Source: Vibrio sinaloensis DSM 21326
GTDB taxonomy: Bacteria; Pseudomonadota; Gammaproteobacteria; Enterobacterales; Vibrionaceae
Reading direction: 5' to 3'
Assembly (NCBI RefSeq): GCF_000189275.1
Contig: NZ_AEVT01000098.1
Span: 1-64,000 of the forward strand
Length of the DNA stretch: 64,000 nucleotides
Within the stretch, counting starts at the first letter, position 1. Each line of letters begins with the position of its first letter. Shown here one piece after another: positions 54,207 to 63,468 of the stretch. The position numbers were made by a program, and so were the translations under genes. Below the pieces are notes generated by a model. That model worked only from the letters and a program-made list of their open reading frames with translations, did not search any database and was not told the DNA's origin.

Positions 54207-55643
54207 ATGTTGAGAAACTCGACAAAGCCTCAACCTAGGGAAGTCTCGCGTTCAAAGTCTCTTTATTTCATGACGTGGCGATGGCACTTTTATGCAGGAT
54301 TATTCGTCATCCCTTTTATGCTCATGCTATCCATCACTGGTCTTGTCATGTTGTTCGACGATGAGATTGAGTTGGCCCGCTATGAAACCATTCTAAACGT
54401 TTCTCCCCAACCTCAAACACTGCCTATCTCGGATCAACTAAGCGCGGTGAAACACGCCTTTCCTGAATATCAGGTTACCCAATACGCGCCAGCAAAAACT
54501 GCTGAAATAGCCAACCGCTTTTCAATCAGAAATGATCAAGGCGAAGCGTTAGTGATTGCCGTTAATCCTTATACGGCTGAGGTGCAAGGAGCTATTGATC
54601 GGAGCGACAGTGTTTATGAACTGATGAATTCGATTCATGGTACTTTGTTGATAGGTGAACTTGGCGATCGTTTGATCGAAATCGCAGCAAGCTTGAGTAT
54701 TTTGCTGCTGGTAAGTGGGCTCTATTTATGGTGGCCGAAAGACGGCGCCAGTCGTGCTGGTTTTTTAAAGTTGCGTCTGACGCAAGGAAAGCGCGTATTT
54801 ATGCGCGATCTCCATGCCAACTTGGGAGGTATTCTTTCACTCGTCTTGTTGTTCTTTTTAATCTCAGGACTGGCTTGGGCCGGAATTTGGGGCGCTAAAA
54901 TGATTCAAGGCTGGAATACCTTTCCGACTTATTACACTTGGGGGGAGAAACCCGAATCCACCATGCTGCATAAGGATCTCAACCATGGTGCTTCTGAAGA
55001 GGTACCGTGGAATCTTGAACTGGCTCCAGTGCCTCAGTCACAAGATGCTCCCGCTCATGATCATGCCAACATGCAAGAGGCCTCTTTTACAGTGAGTCAT
55101 AACGCTATATCAATTGATGAAATAGCGTCTAAAGCGCAGGCGTTAGGTTTTACCCACTACAAGATTTTCTTGCCTCGCTCAGAAACGGGTGTGTATACCG
55201 TGGCTGCGAACTCAATGGCGGGCGATGTGATTGACCCAAGAGAGGATCGAACTTCTCATTTCGATCAATATTCGGGGCGATTACTGGTTGAGGTAACGTG
55301 GCAAGACTATAGCGTGTTTGCCAAGTTTATGGCTGCAGGGGTTTCTTTACACCAGGGTGATTTAAGCTCCCTAAACAAAGTGCTGAATGTTGTGTTTTGT
55401 TTGGCGTTTGTCACTATCTGCATTACGGGTGTCGTCATGTGGTGGGTTCGTCGGCCTAGTCGCGGCGCGGCGCTTGGTGCTCCACCTCGATTTGAACATT
55501 CGGGCGTGTGGAAAACAGGACTCATGACTCTATTGTTGATTTGTATCGCGTTTCCCTTGGCAGGGTTGGCTATCGCATTGGCTTTAGGGATGGACTGGTT
55601 GGTTTTCAATCGAGTAGAGAAACTCAAGGCAGCGGTTAACTAG
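54207..55643 (+). CDS. PepSY-associated TM helix protein
   Basis: A 478-residue inner-membrane protein of the PepSY_TM (PiuB-like) family. TM1 is at about 25-48 (WRWHFYAGLFVIPFMLMLSITGLVML), a first PepSY domain follows, TM2-3 (about 165-245) surround RDLHANLGGILSLVLLFFLISGLAWAG... with HAN and RWHFYAG family marks, then a periplasmic segment with His-rich AHDHANMQ and a second PepSY domain, and terminal TM helices. Relatives sit with siderophore or metal uptake and may act as ferric reductases; unproven here. AAGGA precedes the ATG at 54207. Confidence 0.85.
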   Translation: MLRNSTKPQPREVSRSKSLYFMTWRWHFYAGLFVIPFMLMLSITGLVMLFDDEIELARYETILNVSPQPQTLPISDQLSAVKHAFPEYQVTQYAPAKTAEIANRFSIRNDQGEALVIAVNPYTAEVQGAIDRSDSVYELMNSIHGTLLIGELGDRLIEIAASLSILLLVSGLYLWWPKDGASRAGFLKLRLTQGKRVFMRDLHANLGGILSLVLLFFLISGLAWAGIWGAKMIQGWNTFPTYYTWGEKPESTMLHKDLNHGASEEVPWNLELAPVPQSQDAPAHDHANMQEASFTVSHNAISIDEIASKAQALGFTHYKIFLPRSETGVYTVAANSMAGDVIDPREDRTSHFDQYSGRLLVEVTWQDYSVFAKFMAAGVSLHQGDLSSLNKVLNVVFCLAFVTICITGVVMWWVRRPSRGAALGAPPRFEHSGVWKTGLMTLLLICIAFPLAGLAIALALGMDWLVFNRVEKLKAAVN

Positions 55644-55654
55644 GTTTAATCGGG

Positions 55655-55690
55655 CGATGAGCCAGCCACCTTTGGCTCATCGCTTTATTA
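55655..55690. terminator. Terminator between convergent genes
   Basis: Eleven-base stem GCGATGAGCCA/TGGCTCATCGC, then TTTATT. It ends the PepSY gene and overlaps the end of the LysR gene. Confidence 0.85.
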
Positions 55691-56611
55691 GTGTTCATCT
55701 TTTGCAATCAAATGTTCGTTGACGAAGTCGATAAATACCCTCAATCGAGCTGGCATGTATTTGGTTTGCGGATACTGCATGGCGATGGCGCCATGATAGT
55801 TACTTTTAATCATCCAGTCTGGAAGTACTTCCACCACGTCACCTCGCTCTAATGACTCTTTGACGACGAAATCATGGAAAATACCAATTCCTAGATCCGC
55901 CATTACCCCATTTAAACGCATTTGTGAGTGGTTAATCGCATAACGGCCTGAGACGGCAATGGAATAAAACGCCTCGTCTTTGAAAAATGACCAAATATTG
56001 TCTTTATCATTTTCCGCCAGATAGATGCAGTCGTGTGTGTCGAGGTCAGTAGGGTGCTGCGGCATGCCTCGCTGTGAGATATAAGCGGGCGACGCACAAA
56101 GAACTAGGTTGGTCTTACTGATTTCTTTTAGCACCAGATTTTCATCGGGTTTGTCGGTTAGCTTAAAAGCGACGTCGATGCCTTGGCGAAACAAGTCTAT
56201 CTCACCGTCGGCGGCGCGAAGTTTTAGCTGAATATTTGGGTAGCGTTGCAAAAAGGGCAGCACGAAGGGTTGAAGAACTGAATTGAGAAAAGCTTCTGGA
56301 GCGGCAACCGTAAGCGCTCCCGTCGGTTCAGTATGATCTTCGGTCGAGAGTTCAACAGCTTGCTGAGCGGCATTCACCATCGCAATGCTCTGGTCGTAAA
56401 CTTTTTGGCCAGCTTGAGTAATGATCAGCTTGCGCGTGGTTCGTTCGAACAGTTTGACCGAAAGCGCCTGCTCTAGGCGTGTGATTAATTTGCTTAATGC
56501 GGAAGGTGTTACGCCCAATTGCTTGGCCGCAGCGGTAAAGCTGCCTTCGTTAACCACTAAGATAAAAGAGGCGAGATCGGGTAACAAAGCAATGAGTTTT
56601 GGGTTGACCAT
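55688..56611 (-). CDS. LysR family transcriptional regulator
   Basis: A 307-residue regulator. The N-terminal winged helix-turn-helix (about 13-70, FILVVNEGSFTAAAKQLGVTPSALSKLITRLEQAL) precedes a periplasmic-binding-like effector domain. It is convergent with the PepSY gene and divergent from the spondin operon, so the spondin genes are the natural candidate target. Inducer unknown. Confidence 0.92.
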   Translation of the reverse strand: MVNPKLIALLPDLASFILVVNEGSFTAAAKQLGVTPSALSKLITRLEQALSVKLFERTTRKLIITQAGQKVYDQSIAMVNAAQQAVELSTEDHTEPTGALTVAAPEAFLNSVLQPFVLPFLQRYPNIQLKLRAADGEIDLFRQGIDVAFKLTDKPDENLVLKEISKTNLVLCASPAYISQRGMPQHPTDLDTHDCIYLAENDKDNIWSFFKDEAFYSIAVSGRYAINHSQMRLNGVMADLGIGIFHDFVVKESLERGDVVEVLPDWMIKSNYHGAIAMQYPQTKYMPARLRVFIDFVNEHLIAKDEH

Positions 56612-56870
56612 AAGGATTCAGCACGACAAGACAGTTGCCATTATTGTCAGCCACCGACCAGCTTGGTGCAAGCAATAAAACCATCGCGTATAAACTCGAC
56701 AAAAAGTTGTGAGAGTTTTATGAGATTTCGATGAAGGTGTTGCTAGATTTGGCCGTCATTCTTAATAGCAAGAACACAAACGTATGAGATGTCACGTTTA
56801 AACCACTCAAGTTATTGCTCAGTGTCAGCGCAACTTGGGTAACGATCTTTCAGTTAAGGATGGAATCAAA

Positions 56871-57554
56871 ATGAAAAAGCAAACCCAACTTGGACTCTTA
56901 ATTACTTCAGTCGCGTTAGCAATGGGCTCAGCGTCAGTAAATGCAGCCGAACTCGACATTACGATCACTAACGCAACCAAGGGCATTTATTTCACACCAC
57001 TGATAGTTGCAGGGCATGGATCGGATTTGGTTATGTTTCGTACCGGCCAAGCAGCTTCCGCTGAACTAGAGTCGATGGCGGAAGGCGGTGACATCTCAGG
57101 GTTGTCGACAGTGATTGGTAATGCGGGTGGCGTTGTGGTTGAAAACCCGGCTGCGGGTATTTTAAATCCGGGTGTTGCGACGACATTCAGTATCGATACT
57201 GGAAGCCATCAATACCTGTCGCTCAGTGCCATGTTGTTACCAACGAATGATGGCTTTGTTGGGCTCGATAGCTGGAAAATCCCTTCCGAACCGGGTACCT
57301 ACAAAACGACCTTAAGAGGGTACGACGCGGGTACAGAAGCAAACGATGAGTTGGCTGGAAGTATGCCAAACCCTCCTTTCATTGTGTTTGGTGCTGGTGG
57401 TACTGGAGTCGAAGCGGCTGTGACGAATGACAAAGTGCATGTGCACCCCGGTAATCTGGGTGACAGTGATGCTGCGGGTGGGCTAAGCGACCTTGATAGT
57501 AGCAGTCACCGCTGGCTTAACCCTGTCGCCACTATCACCATCGTTGTGAAGTAA
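56871..57554 (+). CDS. Spondin-domain exported protein
   Basis: A 227-residue secreted protein. Signal peptide (about 1-28, ending SVNAAE) is followed by one spondin_N-type domain: LDITITNATKGIYFTPLIVAGH, FRTGQAASAELESMAEGGD, LSLSAMLLPTNDGFVGLDS, GYDAGTEANDEL and the closing SSHRWLNPVATITI. Acidic loops could bind calcium. ATG 56871 is used because it starts the signal peptide. It is followed nine bases later by a paralogue carrying the same domain. Confidence 0.85.
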   Translation: MKKQTQLGLLITSVALAMGSASVNAAELDITITNATKGIYFTPLIVAGHGSDLVMFRTGQAASAELESMAEGGDISGLSTVIGNAGGVVVENPAAGILNPGVATTFSIDTGSHQYLSLSAMLLPTNDGFVGLDSWKIPSEPGTYKTTLRGYDAGTEANDELAGSMPNPPFIVFGAGGTGVEAAVTNDKVHVHPGNLGDSDAAGGLSDLDSSSHRWLNPVATITIVVK

Positions 57555-57563
57555 GGGGGATGT

Positions 57564-58259
57564 ATGAAATATAGATTGTTATTAGTCGCGGCATCAGTCG
57601 GGTTACTTGCAGGTTGTCCAAGCAGTGACGATGACGACAAAACTAAGTCGTATCGTTATACGGTTAATGTCGCCAATCAAACGGCCAATCAGCCCATGTC
57701 GCCTCTGGCAGTGTTAGTGCACAACAGTGATTATCAACTGTTTGAAGTGGGACAAAGCGCCTCGGTTGAACTCGAATATTTGGCTGAGGGGGGCAGTAAT
57801 GCTGAGTTAATCGCCCTTGCAGGCAGTAATGATGACATCGACCAAGGGATATCGGGCAATGGTTTGTTGCTGCCGGGCAATTCGGATGAGGTGACGATTA
57901 CGCTTGACCCAAGTGATTACGGGTATCTCTCTGTCGCATCTATGTTGGTTAACACCAATGATGCCTTTATCGGTGAGACCGGGCTGTCATTAAAAACTCT
58001 CTCGGTGGGTGAGTCGTTTGAGATGAATATGAACGTTTGGGATTCGGGCACTGAGCTTAACGATGAGCTTGCTGCCACCATACCTGGACCAGCTGGTGGT
58101 GGTGAAGGCTTTAACGCCACGCGTAACGATAGCAATGATGCAGTTTCATTTCATGCTGGAGTGATCAGTCAAGATGATGGGTTGGTAACGTCTGCGCTAT
58201 CTGCCAACCACAGATTCTTAAACCCTGGAGCTAAAGTGACAATTACGCGTATTGAGTAA
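57564..58259 (+). CDS. Spondin-domain lipoprotein
   Basis: A 231-residue lipoprotein. The lipobox LLAGC near residue 18 precedes an Asp-rich linker (SSDDDDKTK) and a spondin domain parallel to the previous gene: YTVNVANQTANQPMSPLAVLVH, FEVGQSASVELEYLAEGG, LSVASMLVNTNDAFIGE, DSGTELNDEL, and ANHRFLNPGAKVTI. One is soluble/secreted and one membrane-anchored, probably co-transcribed. The role of bacterial spondin domains is not established; adhesion is inferred from animal proteins. Confidence 0.87.
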   Translation: MKYRLLLVAASVGLLAGCPSSDDDDKTKSYRYTVNVANQTANQPMSPLAVLVHNSDYQLFEVGQSASVELEYLAEGGSNAELIALAGSNDDIDQGISGNGLLLPGNSDEVTITLDPSDYGYLSVASMLVNTNDAFIGETGLSLKTLSVGESFEMNMNVWDSGTELNDELAATIPGPAGGGEGFNATRNDSNDAVSFHAGVISQDDGLVTSALSANHRFLNPGAKVTITRIE

Positions 58260-58284
58260 TCCAAGCTACCCCCTTTGCTGTTTC

Positions 58285-58315
58285 AAAGTCCGTTGATTGA
58301 TTAACGGACTTTTTC
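58285..58315 (+). terminator. Terminator of the spondin pair
   Basis: AAAGTCCGTT, eight-base loop, AACGGACTTT then TT. It lies about 25 bases past the second stop. Confidence 0.9.
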
Positions 58316-58401
58316 TGCATAGCTTGTCTCGGTGATGAAAGAAAATGTGTGCTGGTCAGGTCATGTGCAGGGTGAATTGACTTCTAGGCAAGGAACTGGC
58401 C

Positions 58402-59133
58402 ATGAGAGAGCAGGCAGTGAACTTAGTTGCAAGCATATTGTTGGTTGAAGATGACGATGATCTTGCGGATTTAGTACAAATGCACCTTAAGTTTCAAGGG
58501 CACCAGGTAGCAAGAGTGACCTCAATAGCCGATGCTAAAGCGTTACACAAAGATCAGAATCTCGACTTAGTGGTGCTCGATCGCGGTCTACCGGATGGAG
58601 ATGGTCTCGATTTTTGCCACTATCTACGCCAGCAACAAGAGTGGTTACCCGTTCTGATGCTGACCGCTCGTGACAGTGAAATGGATAAAGTCGATGGATT
58701 AGAGGCAGGTGTGGATGACTACATTACGAAGCCGTTCAGTGTGTTGGAGTTTCAAGCTAGGGTTCGAAATATACTGCGCCGTTTTAATCATAAAGCCGAA
58801 AGCGTAGTTGAACCGGAGCATGTGAACGCAAATATGCGGTTTGGCTCGTTGATCATCGCGCCCGATTTACATCAGGTCTGTTTAAACAATAAAGAGGTAT
58901 CACTGACCGCGACAGAGTTTTCTCTTCTGCAGTTTTTGGCTACAAGGCCGGGCAGGGTATACAGCAAAGACGAGCTGCTTGATCACGTGTGGCATACCAA
59001 CCATAGCGGATATCACCATACAGTGTGTAGCACTGTTAACCGTTTGCGTAGCAAGTTATGTCTCAGCGACTCCGATCATCATTTTATTCAGACTGTTTGG
59101 GGCGTGGGCTATAAATTCCAGCCACAGCCGTAA
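58402..59133 (+). CDS. OmpR/PhoB-family response regulator
   Basis: A 243-residue regulator. The receiver domain (about 12-125) has the acidic EDDDD pocket, the phospho-acceptor Asp in VVLDRGLPDGDG and the Lys in DYITKPF. The C-terminal winged helix (about 145-240) ends with HHFIQTVWGVGYKF. AAGGA precedes the ATG. It is 24 bases before the histidine kinase gene. Because the spondin genes lie just upstream on the same strand, they are candidate targets. Confidence 0.93.
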   Translation: MREQAVNLVASILLVEDDDDLADLVQMHLKFQGHQVARVTSIADAKALHKDQNLDLVVLDRGLPDGDGLDFCHYLRQQQEWLPVLMLTARDSEMDKVDGLEAGVDDYITKPFSVLEFQARVRNILRRFNHKAESVVEPEHVNANMRFGSLIIAPDLHQVCLNNKEVSLTATEFSLLQFLATRPGRVYSKDELLDHVWHTNHSGYHHTVCSTVNRLRSKLCLSDSDHHFIQTVWGVGYKFQPQP

Positions 59134-59157
59134 CCGTAATTTTTAAGGAGCGAAATC

Positions 59158-60537
59158 ATGAGCTTTAAATCGAGATTGGTGCTCTTTACGAGTTTGTGGT
59201 TTTGTCTCGCGGCGTTTGCCATTGCCCTGACATACAACTGGCAGAAAGAGACGATTGAGCTGAGAACCAAACAGAGCCTGCATAAAGAACTTGCCAACCA
59301 CATGCGTGACGATAATCCGCTTATGATTGGCACGGATTATAATCCCAAAGCACTCAAATCGATCTTCCATACCCTAATGTTGATTGGCCCAGATTTTGAA
59401 ATCTATTTTTTGGATAGTCAGGGCAACATCACGACGCATGCAGCGCCAGAAGGTGCTGAAATGATGGGGTCTGTCGATCTCACGCCAATTACACAGTTTT
59501 TGAACGATCAGCCGTTTCCCATTCTCGGTGAAGACCCGCGCAACCCTAACGAGCATAAAGTGTTCTCGGTTGCGGCAATTGAAGAGCTGGGCTCTACCGT
59601 AGGCTATTTATACGTCGTAATTGGCAGCACTCGCCACTCTGCCATCGCCAATGCGCAAGTTGATACGCCATACTTGGCTTTAGCAGGCTTAGTATTGGTC
59701 TCTATCATCGGTTTTGCATTTGGTGCTTATGTGTTGGTTCGGCGAAGTTTGTTGAACCCAATAGAGCGAGTGACCAACCAACTTCAGCAGCAAGCCGAGC
59801 ATGATTTTCGCTTACGACCAGATTTCACTCAGCAGGTGCCAGAACTGGTGCCCATCGCTCATTCATACCAGATGATGGCTAAACATATTCAACAGCAGTT
59901 TTTGCAGCTCGAGTACCAATCGTCTCATCGTCGTCAGAGTTTGCTTCAACTAAGCCACGATTTGAAAACACCTTTGTCGAGCGTGTTGGGTTATTTAGAA
60001 ACCTGGCGTATGCAAAACCCAGAAAAAGACCCATTGATAGAAGTGGCGTTTCGTAACTGTGGCAAGCTGTCTGACCAACTGCATACATTGCTGGGAGCAG
60101 CGCGCAAAGAAGCACCTGCGCCAAGTTATGAATATCACCCTGTCGCTCTTGCTCCTTTGCTAGAAGAATGCGCTGAGACGATGCATGGTCAGTTTGCTCG
60201 TAAACAGGTCGTGCTGACTATTGAGGCTGACAAAGAGTTAAAGACGATCGGTGATAGAGATCTGCTCGAACGCTTGGTGCTTAATTTGCTCGAGAATGCA
60301 CTGCGTCACAGCCCGGTGGGTGCAGAGGTTGAATGCCAAGCTCACTATAGTGCCGACAAATCGACGATCCAGTTTACGTTTGTCAATCATATAGAGACCA
60401 GTGCACCGAGCGGATCACTGGGTATTGGAACGAAAATAGTCCAATCGATATTAATGCTCCACCATAGTCACCTAGAGACAACGGCTACGGCAACCTCTTA
60501 CCAACAACGCTTTTTATTGAAAGCTTTGTCGGTCTAG
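59158..60537 (+). CDS. Sensor histidine kinase
   Basis: A 459-residue membrane kinase. TM1 (about 6-26), a periplasmic sensor of about 150 residues, TM2 (about 178-200), HAMP, the HisKA box LLQLSHDLKTPLSSVLGYLE (phospho-acceptor His), and an HATPase domain with LNLLENALRHS (N box). The glycine box is GSLGIGTKIVQSIL. Pairs with the upstream response regulator; AAGGAG precedes the ATG. Ligand unknown. Confidence 0.92.
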   Translation: MSFKSRLVLFTSLWFCLAAFAIALTYNWQKETIELRTKQSLHKELANHMRDDNPLMIGTDYNPKALKSIFHTLMLIGPDFEIYFLDSQGNITTHAAPEGAEMMGSVDLTPITQFLNDQPFPILGEDPRNPNEHKVFSVAAIEELGSTVGYLYVVIGSTRHSAIANAQVDTPYLALAGLVLVSIIGFAFGAYVLVRRSLLNPIERVTNQLQQQAEHDFRLRPDFTQQVPELVPIAHSYQMMAKHIQQQFLQLEYQSSHRRQSLLQLSHDLKTPLSSVLGYLETWRMQNPEKDPLIEVAFRNCGKLSDQLHTLLGAARKEAPAPSYEYHPVALAPLLEECAETMHGQFARKQVVLTIEADKELKTIGDRDLLERLVLNLLENALRHSPVGAEVECQAHYSADKSTIQFTFVNHIETSAPSGSLGIGTKIVQSILMLHHSHLETTATATSYQQRFLLKALSV

Positions 60538-60636
60538 TTTTATTTGTTCCTCAAATTCACTAATGCTTTTCCATCCTGAGGGATAATCGTTTTTCCTCGC
60601 TTGAATTACACTACACTTAATTGATGAACTTAAGGC

Positions 60637-60652
60637 TGTGACCCCCGTCACA
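60637..60652. promoter_or_regulatory. CRP-type site upstream of kbl-tdh
   Basis: TGTGACCCCCGTCACA, a perfect TGTGA-N6-TCACA dyad centred about 71 bases before the kbl start. Suggests cAMP-CRP control of threonine degradation. Confidence 0.6.
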
Positions 60653-60715
60653 TATAGGTTCAACCTAATCCAATAACGAGTGAAAACTCGACAAATAAAT
60701 AGGAAGGAATTGCAA

Positions 60716-61909
60716 ATGTCTTCTGCATTTTACCAACAGATTCAACAGCAAATTGAAGAAGTGAAGGCTGAAGGTCTTTACAAGTCAGAGCGTGTAATTA
60801 CCTCGCAGCAGCAAGCGGCTGTTAAGATCTCCACTGGCGAAGAGGTACTTAACTTCTGTGCGAATAACTACCTTGGTCTAGCTAACCATCCAGAGCTTAT
60901 CGAAGCCGGTAAAGCTGGTATGGATGAGCACGGTTTTGGTATGGCTTCCGTTCGTTTTATCTGTGGTACGCAAGACATTCACAAGGAGCTTGAGCAGAAG
61001 CTTTCTAAGTTCCTAGGTAAAGAAGACACAATTCTCTACACCTCTTGTTTCGATGCAAACGCAGGCTTATTTGAAACCATTCTAGGCAAAGAAGACGCGA
61101 TCATCTCTGACGCTTTAAACCATGCTTCTATCATCGATGGTGTTCGCCTGTGTAAAGCAATGCGCTTCCGTTACGCGAACAACAACATGGAAGAGCTAGA
61201 GCAGCAACTTATCGCCGCAAAAGAAGCAGGCGCTCGCCACATTCTTATCGTTACTGACGGTGTGTTCTCAATGGATGGTGTGGTCGCCAACCTACCTGCT
61301 ATCTGTGATCTAGCGGAAAAGTACGGCGCACTGACGATGGTTGATGATTCTCACGCCGTAGGTTTCATGGGCAAAACGGGCGCAGGTACTCACGAATACC
61401 ATGACGTTGTTGACCGTATCGATATCATTACGGGTACGTTAGGTAAAGCGATGGGCGGCGCTTCAGGCGGCTATACATCAGGTAAGGCAGAAGTGATTGA
61501 CTGGCTTCGTCAACGTTCGCGCCCATACCTATTCTCTAACTCAGTTGCGCCAGCGATTGTTAACGCTTCTATTCGCGTTCTTGACCTACTTGAAGAGAGT
61601 GGAGACTTACGTGACCGCCTATGGGAAAACGCAACGCACTTCCGCACTCGTATGGAAGATGCGGGCTTCACTATGGGTGGCGCTGACCACGCTATCATCC
61701 CAATCATGCTAGGTGATGCAAAAGTAGCGGCTGAATTTGCTGAACGCGCACTTGAGAAAGGCATCTACGTTATCGGCTTCTCATTCCCAGTTGTACCAAA
61801 AGGCCAAGCACGTATTCGTACTCAAATGTCTGCCGCGCACTCACGCGAGCAACTTGATCGCGCTATTGATGCATTTATTCAAGTTGGTAAAGACATGGGC
61901 TTAATCTAA
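60716..61909 (+). CDS. kbl: 2-amino-3-ketobutyrate CoA ligase (glycine C-acetyltransferase)
   Basis: A 397-residue PLP enzyme. It splits 2-amino-3-ketobutyrate with CoA into glycine and acetyl-CoA, the second step of threonine degradation. It has FCANNYLGLANHPEL, the PLP-lysine motif GTLGKAMGGASGGYTSG, DDSHAVGFMG and the C-terminal family end. ATG 60716 follows AGGAAGG; the frame is open earlier. Codon use is strongly biased. Followed by tdh in the same direction. Confidence 0.96.
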   Translation: MSSAFYQQIQQQIEEVKAEGLYKSERVITSQQQAAVKISTGEEVLNFCANNYLGLANHPELIEAGKAGMDEHGFGMASVRFICGTQDIHKELEQKLSKFLGKEDTILYTSCFDANAGLFETILGKEDAIISDALNHASIIDGVRLCKAMRFRYANNNMEELEQQLIAAKEAGARHILIVTDGVFSMDGVVANLPAICDLAEKYGALTMVDDSHAVGFMGKTGAGTHEYHDVVDRIDIITGTLGKAMGGASGGYTSGKAEVIDWLRQRSRPYLFSNSVAPAIVNASIRVLDLLEESGDLRDRLWENATHFRTRMEDAGFTMGGADHAIIPIMLGDAKVAAEFAERALEKGIYVIGFSFPVVPKGQARIRTQMSAAHSREQLDRAIDAFIQVGKDMGLI

Positions 61910-62012
61910 GCCCATCGAATCCAAGGCTGCCCAGAGTCGGAGGTGGCCTTTAGCCTTTGAATCAAGATGAATTTTTTGCCACGCATTGTGCGGGGTATAC
62001 CGAGTAAAGATT

Positions 62013-63044
62013 ATGAAAATCAAAGCACTATCAAAACTAAAACCTGAAGAAGGTATTTGGATGACTCAGGTCGAGAAACCTGAAGTGGGCCACAATGATA
62101 TTTTAATTAAAATTAAGAAAACGGCCATCTGTGGTACTGACGTGCATATCTACAATTGGGACGAGTGGTCGCAAAAGACGTTTCCAGTACCTATGGTGGT
62201 AGGTCACGAGTACGTTGGTGAAGTGGTTGAAATCGGTCAGGAAGTTCGTGGCTTTGAGATCGGTGACCGCGTATCAGGTGAAGGCCACATCACTTGTGGT
62301 CACTGTCGTAACTGTCGCGGCGGCCGCACACACCTATGTCGCAACACTATCGGTGTTGGCGTAAACCGTGAAGGTGCGTTTGCAGAATACCTTGTCATTC
62401 CAGCGTTTAACGCATTCAAAATCCCAGAAGGCATTTCTGACGATCTTGCTTCAATCTTTGACCCGTTTGGTAATGCAGTGCACACCGCGCTTTCTTTCGA
62501 TCTCGTGGGTGAAGATGTGCTTATTACGGGTGCGGGTCCAATTGGTATCATGGCTGCGGCAGTCGCAAAACACGTTGGCGCGCGTCACGTGGTTATCACA
62601 GATGTGAACGAGTACCGCTTAGAGCTTGCTCGTAAGATGGGCGTAACACGTGCTGTGAATGTTGCGGAAGAAAAACTGGAAGACGTAATGGCTGAACTTG
62701 GCATGACAGAAGGCTTCGACGTGGGCCTTGAAATGTCAGGCGTTCAAGCAGCGTTTAGCTCTATGCTGGCAACAATGAACCATGGTGGCCGTATCGCATT
62801 ACTCGGTATTCCACCATCAGACATGGGTATCGATTGGAATCAGGTTATCTTCAAAGGTCTGGTGATCAAAGGTATCTACGGACGCGAAATGTTCGAAACT
62901 TGGTACAAGATGGCTAGCTTGATTCAATCGGGTCTGGATCTATCGCCTATCATTACTCACCACTACAAGATTGATGACTTCCAAGCTGGCTTCGATGCAA
63001 TGCGTAGCGGTAAGTCCGGCAAAGTTATCCTTGATTGGGAGTAG
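62013..63044 (+). CDS. tdh: L-threonine 3-dehydrogenase
   Basis: A 343-residue zinc-dependent medium-chain dehydrogenase oxidising threonine to 2-amino-3-ketobutyrate. The catalytic-zinc set starts with ICGTDVHIYNWDEW and GHEYVGEVV, the structural zinc is in CGHCRNCRGGRTHLC, and the cofactor fold is ITGAGPIGIMAAAVAKHVGA. Starting at 62013 matches the E. coli enzyme length (341). Operon with kbl; a hairpin (AAGGCT/AGCCTT, 61922-61958) lies in the gap between them. Confidence 0.96.
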   Translation: MKIKALSKLKPEEGIWMTQVEKPEVGHNDILIKIKKTAICGTDVHIYNWDEWSQKTFPVPMVVGHEYVGEVVEIGQEVRGFEIGDRVSGEGHITCGHCRNCRGGRTHLCRNTIGVGVNREGAFAEYLVIPAFNAFKIPEGISDDLASIFDPFGNAVHTALSFDLVGEDVLITGAGPIGIMAAAVAKHVGARHVVITDVNEYRLELARKMGVTRAVNVAEEKLEDVMAELGMTEGFDVGLEMSGVQAAFSSMLATMNHGGRIALLGIPPSDMGIDWNQVIFKGLVIKGIYGREMFETWYKMASLIQSGLDLSPIITHHYKIDDFQAGFDAMRSGKSGKVILDWE

Positions 63045-63177
63045 GGCAACACAAGGTTAAAATAGGCTTATTGTTGTTTATTGTTCTGCAGGTTAGCAGA
63101 ATAGGTACTTAGCAAAAGTTGGCCCAATTTACATCTAAAGATGCGCTTACTTTCTCCGCAGACAGCTTAGCTGTAAT

Positions 63178-63212
63178 AAAAGTGTCCCATAGATTTATGG
63201 GACACTTTTAGT
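63178..63212. terminator. Terminator downstream of tdh
   Basis: Perfect 13-base stem AAAAGTGTCCCAT/ATGGGACACTTTT with a six-base loop. It works on either strand. Confidence 0.88.
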
Positions 63213-63252
63213 ATTAAGTTTGTGAAACGCATAGGTTGATGGCTCATAAACG

Positions 63253-63360
63253 TTATGTAAGATCATTTACTCCTTTCTCAGCCTTATCTAGCTCTCTAGA
63301 CACATTTCGACTTGTCTGGTTCACTTGTTTTAGCTGTTTCCCGTATATCTTAGCAACCAT
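63253..63360 (-). CDS. Doubtful 35-residue ORF
   Basis: ATG at 63360 to TAA; the peptide is Lys/Gln-rich and predicted helical (LKQVNQTSRNVSRELDKAEK). The ribosome site (GGTG) is weak. Amphipathic composition is the only support. Confidence 0.25.
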   Translation of the reverse strand: MVAKIYGKQLKQVNQTSRNVSRELDKAEKGVNDLT

Positions 63361-63468
63361 GCTGACACCCTAATTACCCACTTGGGCAGCCAAGTAATTA
63401 AGATTTGTGTTGCATATTGTGGTTATACTTTACGCGTTAATCTTCAGTGAACAATCCGGTGGTATGTA

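Larger units (their letters stand above)
63045..63468. other. Intergenic region after tdh
   Basis: More than 400 bases. It holds the terminator listed below and a doubtful 35-codon minus-strand frame (63253-63360, MVAKIYGKQLKQVNQTS...). Promoter for the following lipoprotein gene probably lies near 63400-63450. Nothing else recognised. Confidence 0.45.

Noticed and set aside
60538..60715. Riboswitch upstream of kbl-tdh
   Set aside because: The region is short and holds a CRP dyad but no conserved riboswitch core or terminator/antiterminator pair.
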